From assembly GCA_016844365.1 (NCBI GenBank), contig JAENIT010000002.1, forward strand, positions 1 through 13,338: 13,338 nt of DNA, in the 5' to 3' direction. Positions 6,034 through 12,123 of the stretch are shown here, piece by piece. A program made the translations under genes and the position numbers. The stretch is from Dehalococcoidia bacterium. Its GTDB lineage: Bacteria > Chloroflexota > Dehalococcoidia > SHYD01 > SHYC01. Position 1 is the first letter of the stretch, and every line of letters begins with the position of its first letter. The notes below the pieces were generated by a model. The model was not told where the DNA came from and searched no databases. It saw nothing but the letters and a program-made list of their open reading frames with translations.

Positions 6034-6961
6034 AGCTAATGCGCGCATTAGTCCTGGCCATTGAAGGTACTTGTATCTTTACAGAGGGAATTTGCCGCAA
6101 ATAGAACAAAACGAAACCCATATACCACAGGGGAAAGAGAATATAGCTCAAATATTCGTGGGCAGTCTGTAGACCATCCCTGCCGAAATAATACCCCGCA
6201 AGCAGTACAAGAGTTATCCTTATAAGATTCTGTAGCCATGTTCCTGCTAAGCCTACCAGGAGGGTGACTATTGCCCAATGGCGTGGCAACGGCCTATCCA
6301 ATATCATGAAGGTGAACAGGGATAGAAATAGGGCCATAGTTGTAGGTCCAGCGCAGGCAGAGTTGACAGCTACCCATATCCGTTCTCCTGAGGCTAGAGG
6401 AAGATTAAAGTTAGTTCCAGATATGGCTATGGGATAAGCAAGGAGATTTAGCGCCCAACTTACCGGTAAGGCTGCCGCGGCGCTGTAAGGGCCTTCGGCG
6501 TATTGGGAGATTAGGAAAGGGAAGGTTAAGACGGTGAGATATGCCCCAATCAATATCATGGGCGCATAGGCTGCCCGGCCAAAGATCATTGAAAAGAGCC
6601 CCAAACCTACGAGAAATACCGGGGCTGGCTCAGGTGTTGCCCAGGAGACTGCCACTATACCTGTACCTGCTAATACGTAGGGAAGTCCCGGAAATCTATC
6701 CATCTGCTCCCACAACTCCTTCCGCCTCGTCCACAGGAGCCATGAGCTGAGGGCTAGCGCTATCCACGGAGATAAATGTCCCTGTATAACCTGCCCTGGA
6801 GAGAGTAGAGGCTGTAGTAGGGCTGCTACTGAAGGTCTAAAAAACGCAACAGAGAGGGCTCCTGTGAGAATGAGCCACAGGGCCACCCTTGTTTCCCGGT
6901 TTGGCCTATTGGACACTTTTTGAATCATCGATTCCATGTACGTCATAAGTTGTGCCTGCAT
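6032..6961 (-). CDS. Exosortase/archaeosortase-family transpeptidase
   Basis: This 309-aa integral membrane protein has about eight hydrophobic helices. It shows the three invariant sites of the exosortase/archaeosortase family: the catalytic cysteine C203 in NSACAGPTT, R248 in NLIRIT (the N-x-x-R motif) and H268 in AHEYLSYI, each next to a membrane helix and in the family's order. These enzymes cut surface proteins at a C-terminal tripartite signal and are thought to transfer them to another carrier. Length and helix count suit a compact type with no extra domain. It starts 2 bp after the CPBP protease stop and is followed 7 bp later by the 229-aa protein. Its likely substrates are the two LPExPS-tailed proteins upstream (8212-9378 and 9565-10779). 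The family call is strong. The subtype is unknown, and in-frame ATGs just downstream of 6961 are alternative starts. Confidence 0.92.
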   Translation of the reverse strand: MQAQLMTYMESMIQKVSNRPNRETRVALWLILTGALSVAFFRPSVAALLQPLLSPGQVIQGHLSPWIALALSSWLLWTRRKELWEQMDRFPGLPYVLAGTGIVAVSWATPEPAPVFLVGLGLFSMIFGRAAYAPMILIGAYLTVLTFPFLISQYAEGPYSAAAALPVSWALNLLAYPIAISGTNFNLPLASGERIWVAVNSACAGPTTMALFLSLFTFMILDRPLPRHWAIVTLLVGLAGTWLQNLIRITLVLLAGYYFGRDGLQTAHEYLSYILFPLWYMGFVLFYLRQIPSVKIQVPSMARTNARIS

Positions 6962-6963
6962 CT

Positions 6964-7812
6964 TTAAGGTAAAGGAAGGGTATCAAGATGTGGTTGTAAC
7001 CTCAACAGATAGGGCATCACCGCCACCAAGACCACATTGTTGGTCCCGTGCCATGCCAGAGGACCAATCAAGCTTCCACTCTTCCATCTGAAATAACCCA
7101 GGAATAGTCCTGCTCCCAGGGTGAAGAAGAGCTCCGGGACCGATCGCCAGGTCATGTGCATTATGGAAAAAAAGAGGGCTGTGAGAAAGATTCCCATCCA
7201 AGGCCCTAAATATTCACAAAGGTCCTTCTGGATCATGCCTCGGAACAAAACCTCCTCAGCCACGGCTACAAATGCGAACATATAAAGGACATCCCGCAGG
7301 AAGTAGGTGAGCTCAAACCCGGGGGTAGCTGGCGACGGCGTCAGGATCAGGTACTCCACTACCCCGGTAGGGATGCCTAAAATTAGCCCTAACACAATAA
7401 ACTGTCCTGCTCTACGCCACGTAAAGCCCCATTCCCTGAAGTTGGGCAGGAACATTCCTCGACGGTAAGCGTGCCAGGCGATGAGAGCTAGAATGACGGA
7501 GTACACGGCGGGTAAAAGGTACTGCTGGTCGATAACGAACCAGGGCAGGCTGGAGGTGAGCAGCATGTACATGGGGGTCAGGACAAGAGATTCGGCAGCG
7601 CGAAGGGCGGGTGGGCTTAAAGGCGCGGCCCCCATAATCAAATACACCGATACCACTAGCCCCAGACTGATGAGAATGCCGTAGCCCACATTCAGGTAGG
7701 AAAAGACGAAGTTGGCCGCCGCGGTGCCAAATATGATGTAGATCGGGAGGAAATGTCCCGCCCGGAGGCTCTGTGCCTGATTTGTCACGTTTAGGGCTCT
7801 TACAAGGATCAT
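6964..7812 (-). CDS. CPBP-family intramembrane metalloprotease
   Basis: This 282-aa, multi-helix protein carries all three motifs of the CPBP (CAAX protease and bacteriocin-processing, formerly Abi) family. They are EE-x3-R at E186-E187-R191 (EEVLFRG), F-x3-H at F215-H219 and H-x3-N at H255-N259, so the active site looks complete. These proteases cut substrates within the membrane using a glutamate/histidine metal site. The gene overlaps the upstream beta-domain gene by 4 bp (ATGA) and lies 2 bp before the exosortase, so coupled translation is likely. The association is notable because one described exosortase type (exosortase E, VPEID-CTERM system) is fused to a protease of this family. Processing of sorted proteins or of the tail left in the membrane is inferred. 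Self-immunity, another common CPBP role, is less likely in this operon. Confidence 0.92.
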   Translation of the reverse strand: MILVRALNVTNQAQSLRAGHFLPIYIIFGTAAANFVFSYLNVGYGILISLGLVVSVYLIMGAAPLSPPALRAAESLVLTPMYMLLTSSLPWFVIDQQYLLPAVYSVILALIAWHAYRRGMFLPNFREWGFTWRRAGQFIVLGLILGIPTGVVEYLILTPSPATPGFELTYFLRDVLYMFAFVAVAEEVLFRGMIQKDLCEYLGPWMGIFLTALFFSIMHMTWRSVPELFFTLGAGLFLGYFRWKSGSLIGPLAWHGTNNVVLVAVMPYLLRLQPHLDTLPLP

Positions 7813-8219
7813 GATGCGCCCTCCCGAACCCTATAGGTCATCTGATCCAAGGGAAGGGATTCCCCCCTCTTATATACGGTAACGGCCACAACTCCATCCG
7901 TGAGCTGCTGAGGGTAGATATGGTGGGTGTACGAGTAGGTGGCATAGGCCCGAAGTATGGACTCGTCTCGGCTCTGGACACCATCTACTGAGACCTCGAT
8001 GCGGTATTCCCCCACCTCTTTCCCCAAGTTCTGTAGAACCACTTTCAAGACCAACTCGTTATTGACTGTCAGCAGGTTTATCTGTGCTGCCTCTCGGGCG
8101 GGCTGTTCTGGGGTCGTGGAGGTAGTAGGACCACCCATCAGGCTCCGTTGCATAGTCGCCACAATTATAAAACCTAGCAGGAGTATAGAGAGCATGGACA
8201 CGACCTTCATTTTAATCAT
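7809..8219 (-). CDS. Small membrane-anchored beta-domain protein of the exosortase operon
   Basis: The protein has 136 aa from the ATG at 8219. An N-terminal hydrophobic helix (about residues 4-23) is followed by a Thr/Pro/Ala-rich linker (to about 45) and a beta-rich domain (INLLTVNNELVLKVVLQNLG ... YRIEVSVDGVQSRD ... YSYTHHIYP). The layout is like CARDB/Ig-fold domains. It looks like a short relative of the ectodomain of the 229-aa protein at the end of the same operon. The start was chosen for AGGTGG at 8 nt. A GTG at 8231 is also in frame but would lie within that site. It overlaps the substrate gene upstream by 8 bp and the protease gene by 4 bp. I infer an accessory role in sorting; the family is unnamed to me. 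Confidence 0.8.
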   Translation of the reverse strand: MIKMKVVSMLSILLLGFIIVATMQRSLMGGPTTSTTPEQPAREAAQINLLTVNNELVLKVVLQNLGKEVGEYRIEVSVDGVQSRDESILRAYATYSYTHHIYPQQLTDGVVAVTVYKRGESLPLDQMTYRVREGAS

Positions 8220-9378
8220 GAGCCATCCCACCTCTTAGCTTTTGTGATTTACTATGAAACCAATGGTATACAGCTACCGTTGAGAGGCCCACCACTATCG
8301 AAGCCACAACGCTGGGAAGCTCCGGAAGAATGGCTGCGGCCTGTACCGTAAGAGTGTCGTTCCCAATCACCTTGTGGGTATCTGAACTGATGGACGCGTA
8401 AGTCGCAGGGGCCGATACACCCGGCTCGAAGGTCACAGCGTTCCATGAGCCAGCCGCTCCGGTCCAGAAGGTGCAGGAGCTGTTCAGAGTCCCGCTGGCG
8501 GCGGCTACGCTCTCCGCGCACTGCTTATCTCCGCTGGCGTCGTAATAGCCGATAACGTAGCTTCCTCCCAGATTGTAACCCGTCCCCTTCATGTAAACCG
8601 TATTCTCTCCAGAACTGAAGTCGTCGTCCTGGGCGGTGCGGCCGGAGTCGTTGTAGGAGTCCCAGACCGCTTGGAAGGTGACGGCCAGCTTGGGCCGGTT
8701 GGTGGCCGTAGCCCCACTGGCGCTGTCGAAGGTGTTGGTGCAAGTGGTAATTTGGCCCGTGTGAGTCTCAGCGTTATCCTTCAGCAGCCAGCCGTAATTG
8801 GTAAGAGTCTGCCCCACGAAGGCGGAGACATCGGTGGTCACCGTCCAGTTCATGAAAGCGGGGGAGGCCGGGGCTGGGTTTGTGGTAGAGCTTGTAGCCG
8901 TGGCGTTGAAGGTGGGCGGGCTGTTATAGGTGGCGGTGGACTCGACCCAGTTAGAGGTGATGTAGTGGGCGTTCACGGTGCGGGTACCTGTGCCCGGAAT
9001 GGCGTCGTACACGGAGAGGGTGGCCGAAGACACCGTGGAGCCGTTGGGTATGTTCGCGATGTCATTGAACTGTAGAATACTGCGACGGATATCTGCCTCT
9101 CCGGCTTTGGAATGCCCGCTAACGATTACCGACGCGTTTGTTGCGAAGTTTGTGGTGGGAGCTATCTGGCTCACATAGGTGTCCACTCCGGTCGTTTCGG
9201 CGGGTTGGAAGGTACGGGTGATGGAGACGGCTCCCGCGGCGGAGGCGCGGCCGGCAGAAAATACCCATAGTAATGTTACTGTTAGGCAGCCGGCCAGTAG
9301 GGCTGTTAACAAGGCGAGCGTAGGCCTTCCGTACTGGGAAGAACGCCGACACCTTGGCTGAGAGTTAAGTCTTGACAC
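8212..9378 (-). CDS. DNRLRE-domain surface protein with exosortase-type C-terminal sorting signal
   Basis: The protein has 388 aa. A basic N-region and a hydrophobic core (about 20-43) end in ASA-AG, a plausible signal peptidase site. Residues about 55-235 are a DNRLRE-type beta domain (DTYVSQIAPTTNF ... RRSILQFND ... ATLSVYDA ... VNAHYITSNWVESTATYNSPP ... NRPKLAVTF), common in cell-surface and adhesion proteins. Residues about 238-350 form a second module shared with the protein at 9565-10779, with two conserved cysteines (C287, C302). The tail is LPELPS (351-356), a helix to about 373, then basic residues (HSKSQKLRGG). It is longer after the helix than its paralogue. The start is GTG with a weak ribosome site. 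It is the first gene of the exosortase operon, which makes it a dedicated substrate by inference. Confidence 0.88.
   Translation of the reverse strand: MSRLNSQPRCRRSSQYGRPTLALLTALLAGCLTVTLLWVFSAGRASAAGAVSITRTFQPAETTGVDTYVSQIAPTTNFATNASVIVSGHSKAGEADIRRSILQFNDIANIPNGSTVSSATLSVYDAIPGTGTRTVNAHYITSNWVESTATYNSPPTFNATATSSTTNPAPASPAFMNWTVTTDVSAFVGQTLTNYGWLLKDNAETHTGQITTCTNTFDSASGATATNRPKLAVTFQAVWDSYNDSGRTAQDDDFSSGENTVYMKGTGYNLGGSYVIGYYDASGDKQCAESVAAASGTLNSSCTFWTGAAGSWNAVTFEPGVSAPATYASISSDTHKVIGNDTLTVQAAAILPELPSVVASIVVGLSTVAVYHWFHSKSQKLRGGMAHD
8228..8233 (-). promoter_or_regulatory. Shine-Dalgarno site deciding the start at 8219
   Basis: AGGTGG lies 8 nt from the ATG at 8219, inside the 3' end of the preceding gene. 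It argues against the in-frame GTG at 8231. Confidence 0.5.
8241..8669. repeat. Duplicated C-terminal sorting module, copy in the DNRLRE gene
   Basis: Aligns with 9560-9995 over its whole length at the DNA level, with few indels. The longest identical run visible is CCCACCACTATCGAAGCCAC, just inside the region encoding the membrane helix. It encodes the shared beta module, the LPExPS motif, the helix and the basic tail. Intragenomic duplication or domain shuffling explains it. Confidence 0.85.
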
Positions 9379-9564
9379 TGTTGTTCGTCACCATCACTAA
9401 TATGTTATTTATTTCACTAAAATAATTATGACATATAAAACTATAAAAAGCAGTGAACTACATCACATCTCACCACTTTTTAATGTGTAATAACTAGGCA
9501 GCGTGTATGTGTTAACCATGACCATCCCGCCTCTCGCCGGATCGAGTCTTCGACGTAGCTTTTG
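9379..9564 (-). promoter_or_regulatory. AT-rich intergenic region, probable promoter of the sorting operon
   Basis: This 186-bp gap lies between the two substrate genes and is far more AT-rich than the genes beside it (9400-9490 especially). It is the only sizeable gap before the five-gene operon. On the minus strand a CATAAT at about 9425-9430 is a possible -10 box; I see no convincing -35 at the right distance. The small hairpin GTAGC-AAAA-GCTAC (9555-9568) overlaps the stop of the upstream gene but has no T-tail. Confidence 0.4.
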
Positions 9565-9995
9565 CTACTTACGACGAAACCAAAGGAAAGTAGCCATCAC
9601 TGACAGGCCCACCACTATCGAAGCCACAACACTCGGGATCTCTGGCAGAATAGCCGCCGCCTGCACCGTGAAGGTGTCGTCGGAGACCACGTTGTTGGTG
9701 CGCTGCTCCGCTGGGGTGTCGATGGAGGTGTAAAGAGCGGGAGCAGATGTTCCGGGCTCGAAGGTGACGGCGCGCCAGGTTCCCGCCGTTCCTGTCCAGA
9801 AGGTGCAGGAGCTGTCCAGGGTGCCGGCGGGGTCTATGCTCTCCGTGCACTGCTTGGTGCCGCTGGCGTCATAGAAGCCGATAGCGTAGTTGCCTGCCAC
9901 GTCGTAGCCGTTGCCCCGCATGTAAACGGTGTTCTGCCCGGAGGCGAAGTCGTCGTCCTGGGCTGTTCGCCCCGAATCGTTGTAGGACTCCCAGT
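9560..9995. repeat. Duplicated C-terminal sorting module, copy in the upstream surface-protein gene
   Basis: Partner of 8241-8669. The encoded residues, from SYNDSGRTAQDDDF through the LPEIPS motif and membrane helix, are mostly identical to those of the other protein, while the N-terminal halves of the two proteins are unrelated. Confidence 0.85.
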
Positions 9996-10779
9996 CGTGG
10001 TTGCGGTAGGTCGCGACGGCCGCCCGCCAGTCGCGGCTGGTGATAGTTCCGTCGGCGGAGTAGGTCCCGGTGGCCGAGACTATCCGGTACTCCGGGTTGA
10101 TGGTGATGTTGCCTGCCGCCGGGTTACCGGTTGTGCCCGCCTCGGTGGGTGGCCCGGCGGTGTAGCTCGCGCCTGCAGTGAAGGTATCCTCCACGGGGCC
10201 CTCCGCTCCTATCGCGCCGACGAGCAGCTCGTTAGCCATAGTAGTAGTGAGGGTATTGCCGGAGCTGGGGGTTGTGCTGGTGCCAGAGGCGCTGGCGGTC
10301 TTGTCCAGGGCTGATTTCTTCACCAGACCTGAAAACTCCTGCGCGCTGACCGCCTCCGCCGCGGACGAGGGGTGGGTGACGGTGATGGTATTGGTGCTCA
10401 CCAGGGCGGTTACGTTGTGGGCGGAGCAGATGACGGTGCGGACATTCCCAGTCCCCGCACCGCCGCCAATGTCCACGTCCACGGCGTAAGGGTTCAATTG
10501 AGTATCGGCGCAACTGACTGTTCCCGTCTGGTCGTCCATCGCGAAGGTGACGATCACGCTGTTGCCCGCGGCCACTCCCGCCGCCGGAACTGTGACGGCG
10601 ATACTGGTGGTAGTCGTCTTGTTGGTGTTGGTGCCTATGGTCTTCACAAAACCAACGGCCACAGCCATGGGTCTTGCCCCGGCCGTTGAATGGTCAGATG
10701 AGGAGACGGCTAACAGGAGCAAAAGAACGGCTGCTCCTGGCAACACCCGGGATATAATGTGCTTATAAATCTCGGCCAT
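9565..10779 (-). CDS. Secreted beta-rich surface protein with exosortase-type C-terminal sorting signal
   Basis: The protein has 404 aa from the ATG at 10779, chosen because GGTGG lies 6 nt upstream. An in-frame ATG at 10845 would add 22 residues and lies within the upstream palindromes. A signal peptide spans about 1-35 (hydrophobic LLLLLAV, then STAGA). Residues about 40-260 are Thr/Ser/Gly-rich beta sandwich sequence (SIAVTVPAAGVAAGNSVIV, TLTTTMANELLVGAIG) of a kind seen in large secreted proteins; I cannot name the family. Residues about 263-376 are the module shared with the DNRLRE protein, including C311 and C325. The tail is LPEIPS (378-383), a helix to about 400, then WFRRK. It is transcribed separately from the operon by its own control region and is an inferred second substrate of the exosortase. 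Confidence 0.87.
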   Translation of the reverse strand: MAEIYKHIISRVLPGAAVLLLLLAVSSSDHSTAGARPMAVAVGFVKTIGTNTNKTTTTSIAVTVPAAGVAAGNSVIVTFAMDDQTGTVSCADTQLNPYAVDVDIGGGAGTGNVRTVICSAHNVTALVSTNTITVTHPSSAAEAVSAQEFSGLVKKSALDKTASASGTSTTPSSGNTLTTTMANELLVGAIGAEGPVEDTFTAGASYTAGPPTEAGTTGNPAAGNITINPEYRIVSATGTYSADGTITSRDWRAAVATYRNHDWESYNDSGRTAQDDDFASGQNTVYMRGNGYDVAGNYAIGFYDASGTKQCTESIDPAGTLDSSCTFWTGTAGTWRAVTFEPGTSAPALYTSIDTPAEQRTNNVVSDDTFTVQAAAILPEIPSVVASIVVGLSVMATFLWFRRK

Positions 10780-10785
10780 ATACGA

Positions 10786-10790
10786 CCACC
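10786..10790 (-). promoter_or_regulatory. Shine-Dalgarno site deciding the start at 10779
   Basis: GGTGG lies 6 nt upstream of the ATG at 10779. The resulting protein begins with a normal signal peptide, whereas the longer frame from 10845 would place a second hydrophobic stretch before it. Confidence 0.55.
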
Positions 10791-10817
10791 AATAGACCAA
10801 TAGTGAAAAATATAAAT

Positions 10818-10860
10818 ACCGACCACATTTATGCCGCACTGGCACAATATTGTGGTCGGT
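10818..10860. promoter_or_regulatory. Nested palindromes upstream of the surface-protein gene (possible operator)
   Basis: ACCGACCACA (10818-10827) is repeated in inverted orientation as TGTGGTCGGT (10851-10860), with 23 bp between the arms. The perfect 12-bp palindrome CACAATATTGTG (10843-10854) overlaps the second arm. The site is 39-81 bp upstream of the start at 10779, next to an AT-rich stretch that could hold a promoter. Two binding half-sites for a repressor or activator are plausible. A bidirectional terminator is less likely given the long spacer. Confidence 0.5.
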
Positions 10861-11221
10861 TACGCCATTGGCTCCCCTCCCCCCCTAGGCGTCCAGGGAT
10901 CAATAGGGGGAGGTTCTTAGCCCCCACAGTTATTTAATTTTGCTCTTGAATGTTAGGTTATAATCCCCCACCTTCGCAAGTTTGTTACATCCACAACTAA
11001 AGTTTAGCTGAGACGCTTTCTATTGTCTATGATGTGGATCACAGCAGGCCCTATTACAGGCAGATGTAAATTCACCAATTATACGTTAAAATGAACCACC
11101 ACGTCAATCCATGTGTTGGCGCGTAACTGTGTTGTTGGTCTATGATTCAGTCAGTGGTTAACTGTTCAGGGAAAATGTCATTAGCGCGAAAATGCGAGCA
11201 GCGGCGTTGCCTGTCCGCCTT

Positions 11222-11239
11222 GTCCCGACAGGTCGGGAC
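11222..11239. repeat. Palindromic repeat core, copy 1
   Basis: GTCCCGACAGGTCGGGAC has 8-bp arms around AG. The identical 18-mer forms the centre of the larger inverted repeat at 12045-12078 on the other side of the TPR gene, which marks it as a dispersed palindromic element. Confidence 0.75.
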
Positions 11240-11289
11240 TCCGTGCGCGAGTTTATATAGCTCCCTACTATGTGGAGGTTCGGTGAGTT

Positions 11290-11310
11290 CCCCTCCCTCG
11301 CAGGGAGGGG
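11290..11310. repeat. G/C-rich hairpin, left unit of a facing pair
   Basis: CCCCTCCCT-CGC-AGGGAGGGG is a 9-bp stem with a 3-nt loop. The sequence after it (TTAGGGGAGGGTC) is an imperfect inverted copy of the sequence before the second hairpin, so the two form a REP/BIME-like facing pair. Confidence 0.6.
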
Positions 11311-11353
11311 TTAGGGGAGGGTCGGCCCTCCTCAAAAGCGGACCCCCACCTAA

Positions 11354-11374
11354 CCTCCCCCTAAAAGGGGGAGG
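11354..11374. repeat. G/C-rich hairpin, right unit of a facing pair
   Basis: CCTCCCCCT-AAA-AGGGGGAGG is a 9-bp stem with a 3-nt loop, preceded by GGACCCCCACCTAA. The stem and its flank mirror the hairpin at 11290-11310. No T-run follows, so it is better read as a repeat than as a terminator. Confidence 0.6.
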
Positions 11375-11459
11375 GAGCGGGGAATAGCTCGCCCTTCTTT
11401 GGGAAGGACGCGGACACTAATCAAAACTTGCACATCGGGTTACTTAGTAAGGCTCATGG

Positions 11460-11478
11460 TTCGACAGAGCCTGTCAAA
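11460..11478. repeat. Imperfect short palindrome
   Basis: TTCGACAG-AGC-CTGTCAAA has 8-bp arms with one mismatch. It resembles the TTCGACAGGCTC-type dispersed palindromes I recall from many environmental genomes. Only one copy lies here. Confidence 0.35.
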
Positions 11479-11560
11479 GGGCCATTAATCATTTTCATCC
11501 TCTGCGTTGCTGGTGGTCGTCTGAAGCGCCTGGTGGCAAGCAGTATGGACGATTGCTCCT

Positions 11561-11564
11561 GAGG
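11561..11564 (+). promoter_or_regulatory. Shine-Dalgarno site deciding a TTG start
   Basis: GAGG lies 7 nt before the TTG at 11572. An in-frame TGA at 11560-11562 rules out any earlier start, and there is no ATG or GTG near the beginning of the frame. Confidence 0.6.
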
Positions 11565-11571
11565 CAGAATC

Positions 11572-12048
11572 TTGACTCAATCCGATGACCACATCCAGAG
11601 AGGTCTGGTGTACGCTCAGCAGGGTCTTTTTGACCAAGCCCTCACCGAGTACGCTCAAGCTTTGGAGCTAGACCCTGGGAGCTTTCTAGCCCGCTATAAC
11701 CGTGGCGCGCTTCACGCTGGCCAAGGTGATTATAAGTCGGCGATAGAGGACTTCTCCGCCGCCGTGGAGCTGAACCCCGTGTTCGTCGAGGCCTACTATC
11801 ATAGAGGATTGGCGTACGCTGACTTGGGGGAATATCGCCAGGCCGAGACCGACCTGAGCAAGGTCTTGGAGCTCAATCCCACAGACCTTCAGGCCTACTT
11901 CAATCGCGGCCTCATCCGAATGGAGCTAGGAGAGCGGGTGGAGGCTAGAAGAGACTTCGAGAGGGCGCTCTCTTTGACGGTGGACCCCCAGCTTAGACAG
12001 ATCATAACGTTACAGATTGAGGCCGCGAAGAGCAAGGAACAGACGTAG
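11572..12048 (+). CDS. TPR-repeat protein
   Basis: This 158-aa protein consists almost wholly of four tetratricopeptide repeats, at about residues 4-36, 37-70, 71-104 and 105-138. Each shows the usual pattern, for example RGLVYAQQGLFDQALTEYAQALELDP and YYHRGLAYADLGEYRQAETDLSKVLELNP in part. There is no signal peptide or membrane helix, so it is probably a cytoplasmic protein-interaction scaffold; the partner is unknown. Translation starts at TTG. The stop codon lies inside the large inverted repeat at 12045-12078, which may also end transcription. It points the same way as the E1 dehydrogenase genes 75 bp further on, but nothing links it to them functionally. Confidence 0.92.
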   Translation: MTQSDDHIQRGLVYAQQGLFDQALTEYAQALELDPGSFLARYNRGALHAGQGDYKSAIEDFSAAVELNPVFVEAYYHRGLAYADLGEYRQAETDLSKVLELNPTDLQAYFNRGLIRMELGERVEARRDFERALSLTVDPQLRQIITLQIEAAKSKEQT

Positions 12049-12078
12049 GGGCGTCCCGACAGGTCGGGACGCCCCTAC
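12045..12078. repeat. Large perfect inverted repeat, palindromic element copy 2
   Basis: Two 16-bp perfect arms (12045-12060 GTAGGGGCGTCCCGAC and its complement at 12063-12078) surround AG. The inner 18 bp are identical to 11222-11239. The left arm includes the TPR stop codon. It is strong enough to act as a terminator hairpin, though no T-run follows. GTAGGGGCG...CGCCCCTAC outer arms are, as I recall, typical of dispersed palindromes in environmental bacterial genomes. Confidence 0.8.
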
Positions 12079-12123
12079 TCATTGGGCGATATATGACACC
12101 TCAGTGGGCTTATAGTATGATAG

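Larger units (their letters stand above)
10861..11571. other. Long non-coding region rich in short palindromic repeats
   Basis: I see no credible gene in these 711 bp between divergent transcription units. It holds an imperfect C-rich/G-rich inverted pair at about 10874-10913, an isolated TATAAT at 10959-10964 (no -35 at normal spacing), an 18-bp palindrome at 11222-11239, two 9-bp-stem hairpins at 11290-11310 and 11354-11374, and an imperfect palindrome at 11460-11478. The promoter of the TPR gene must lie here, but I cannot place it. Confidence 0.7.

Noticed and set aside
6964..7812. CPBP protein as a phage-abortive or bacteriocin-immunity gene
   Set aside because: Its overlaps with the sorting operon and absence of toxin or bacteriocin genes nearby make a sorting-related role more likely.
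10940..10964. TTGCTC and TATAAT as a promoter for the TPR gene
   Set aside because: The spacing is only 13 bp and the site is about 600 bp from the start, with palindromic repeats in between.
11142..11387. 81-codon open frame on the plus strand in the large intergenic region
   Set aside because: Its second half is simply the translation of the two G/C-rich hairpins (SPPSQGG, PPPNLPLKGGG), it lacks a convincing ribosome site, and it resembles no real protein.
11450..11480. GGTTCGA, reminiscent of a tRNA T-loop
   Set aside because: No acceptor, D or anticodon stems can be built around it; it is part of an imperfect palindrome.
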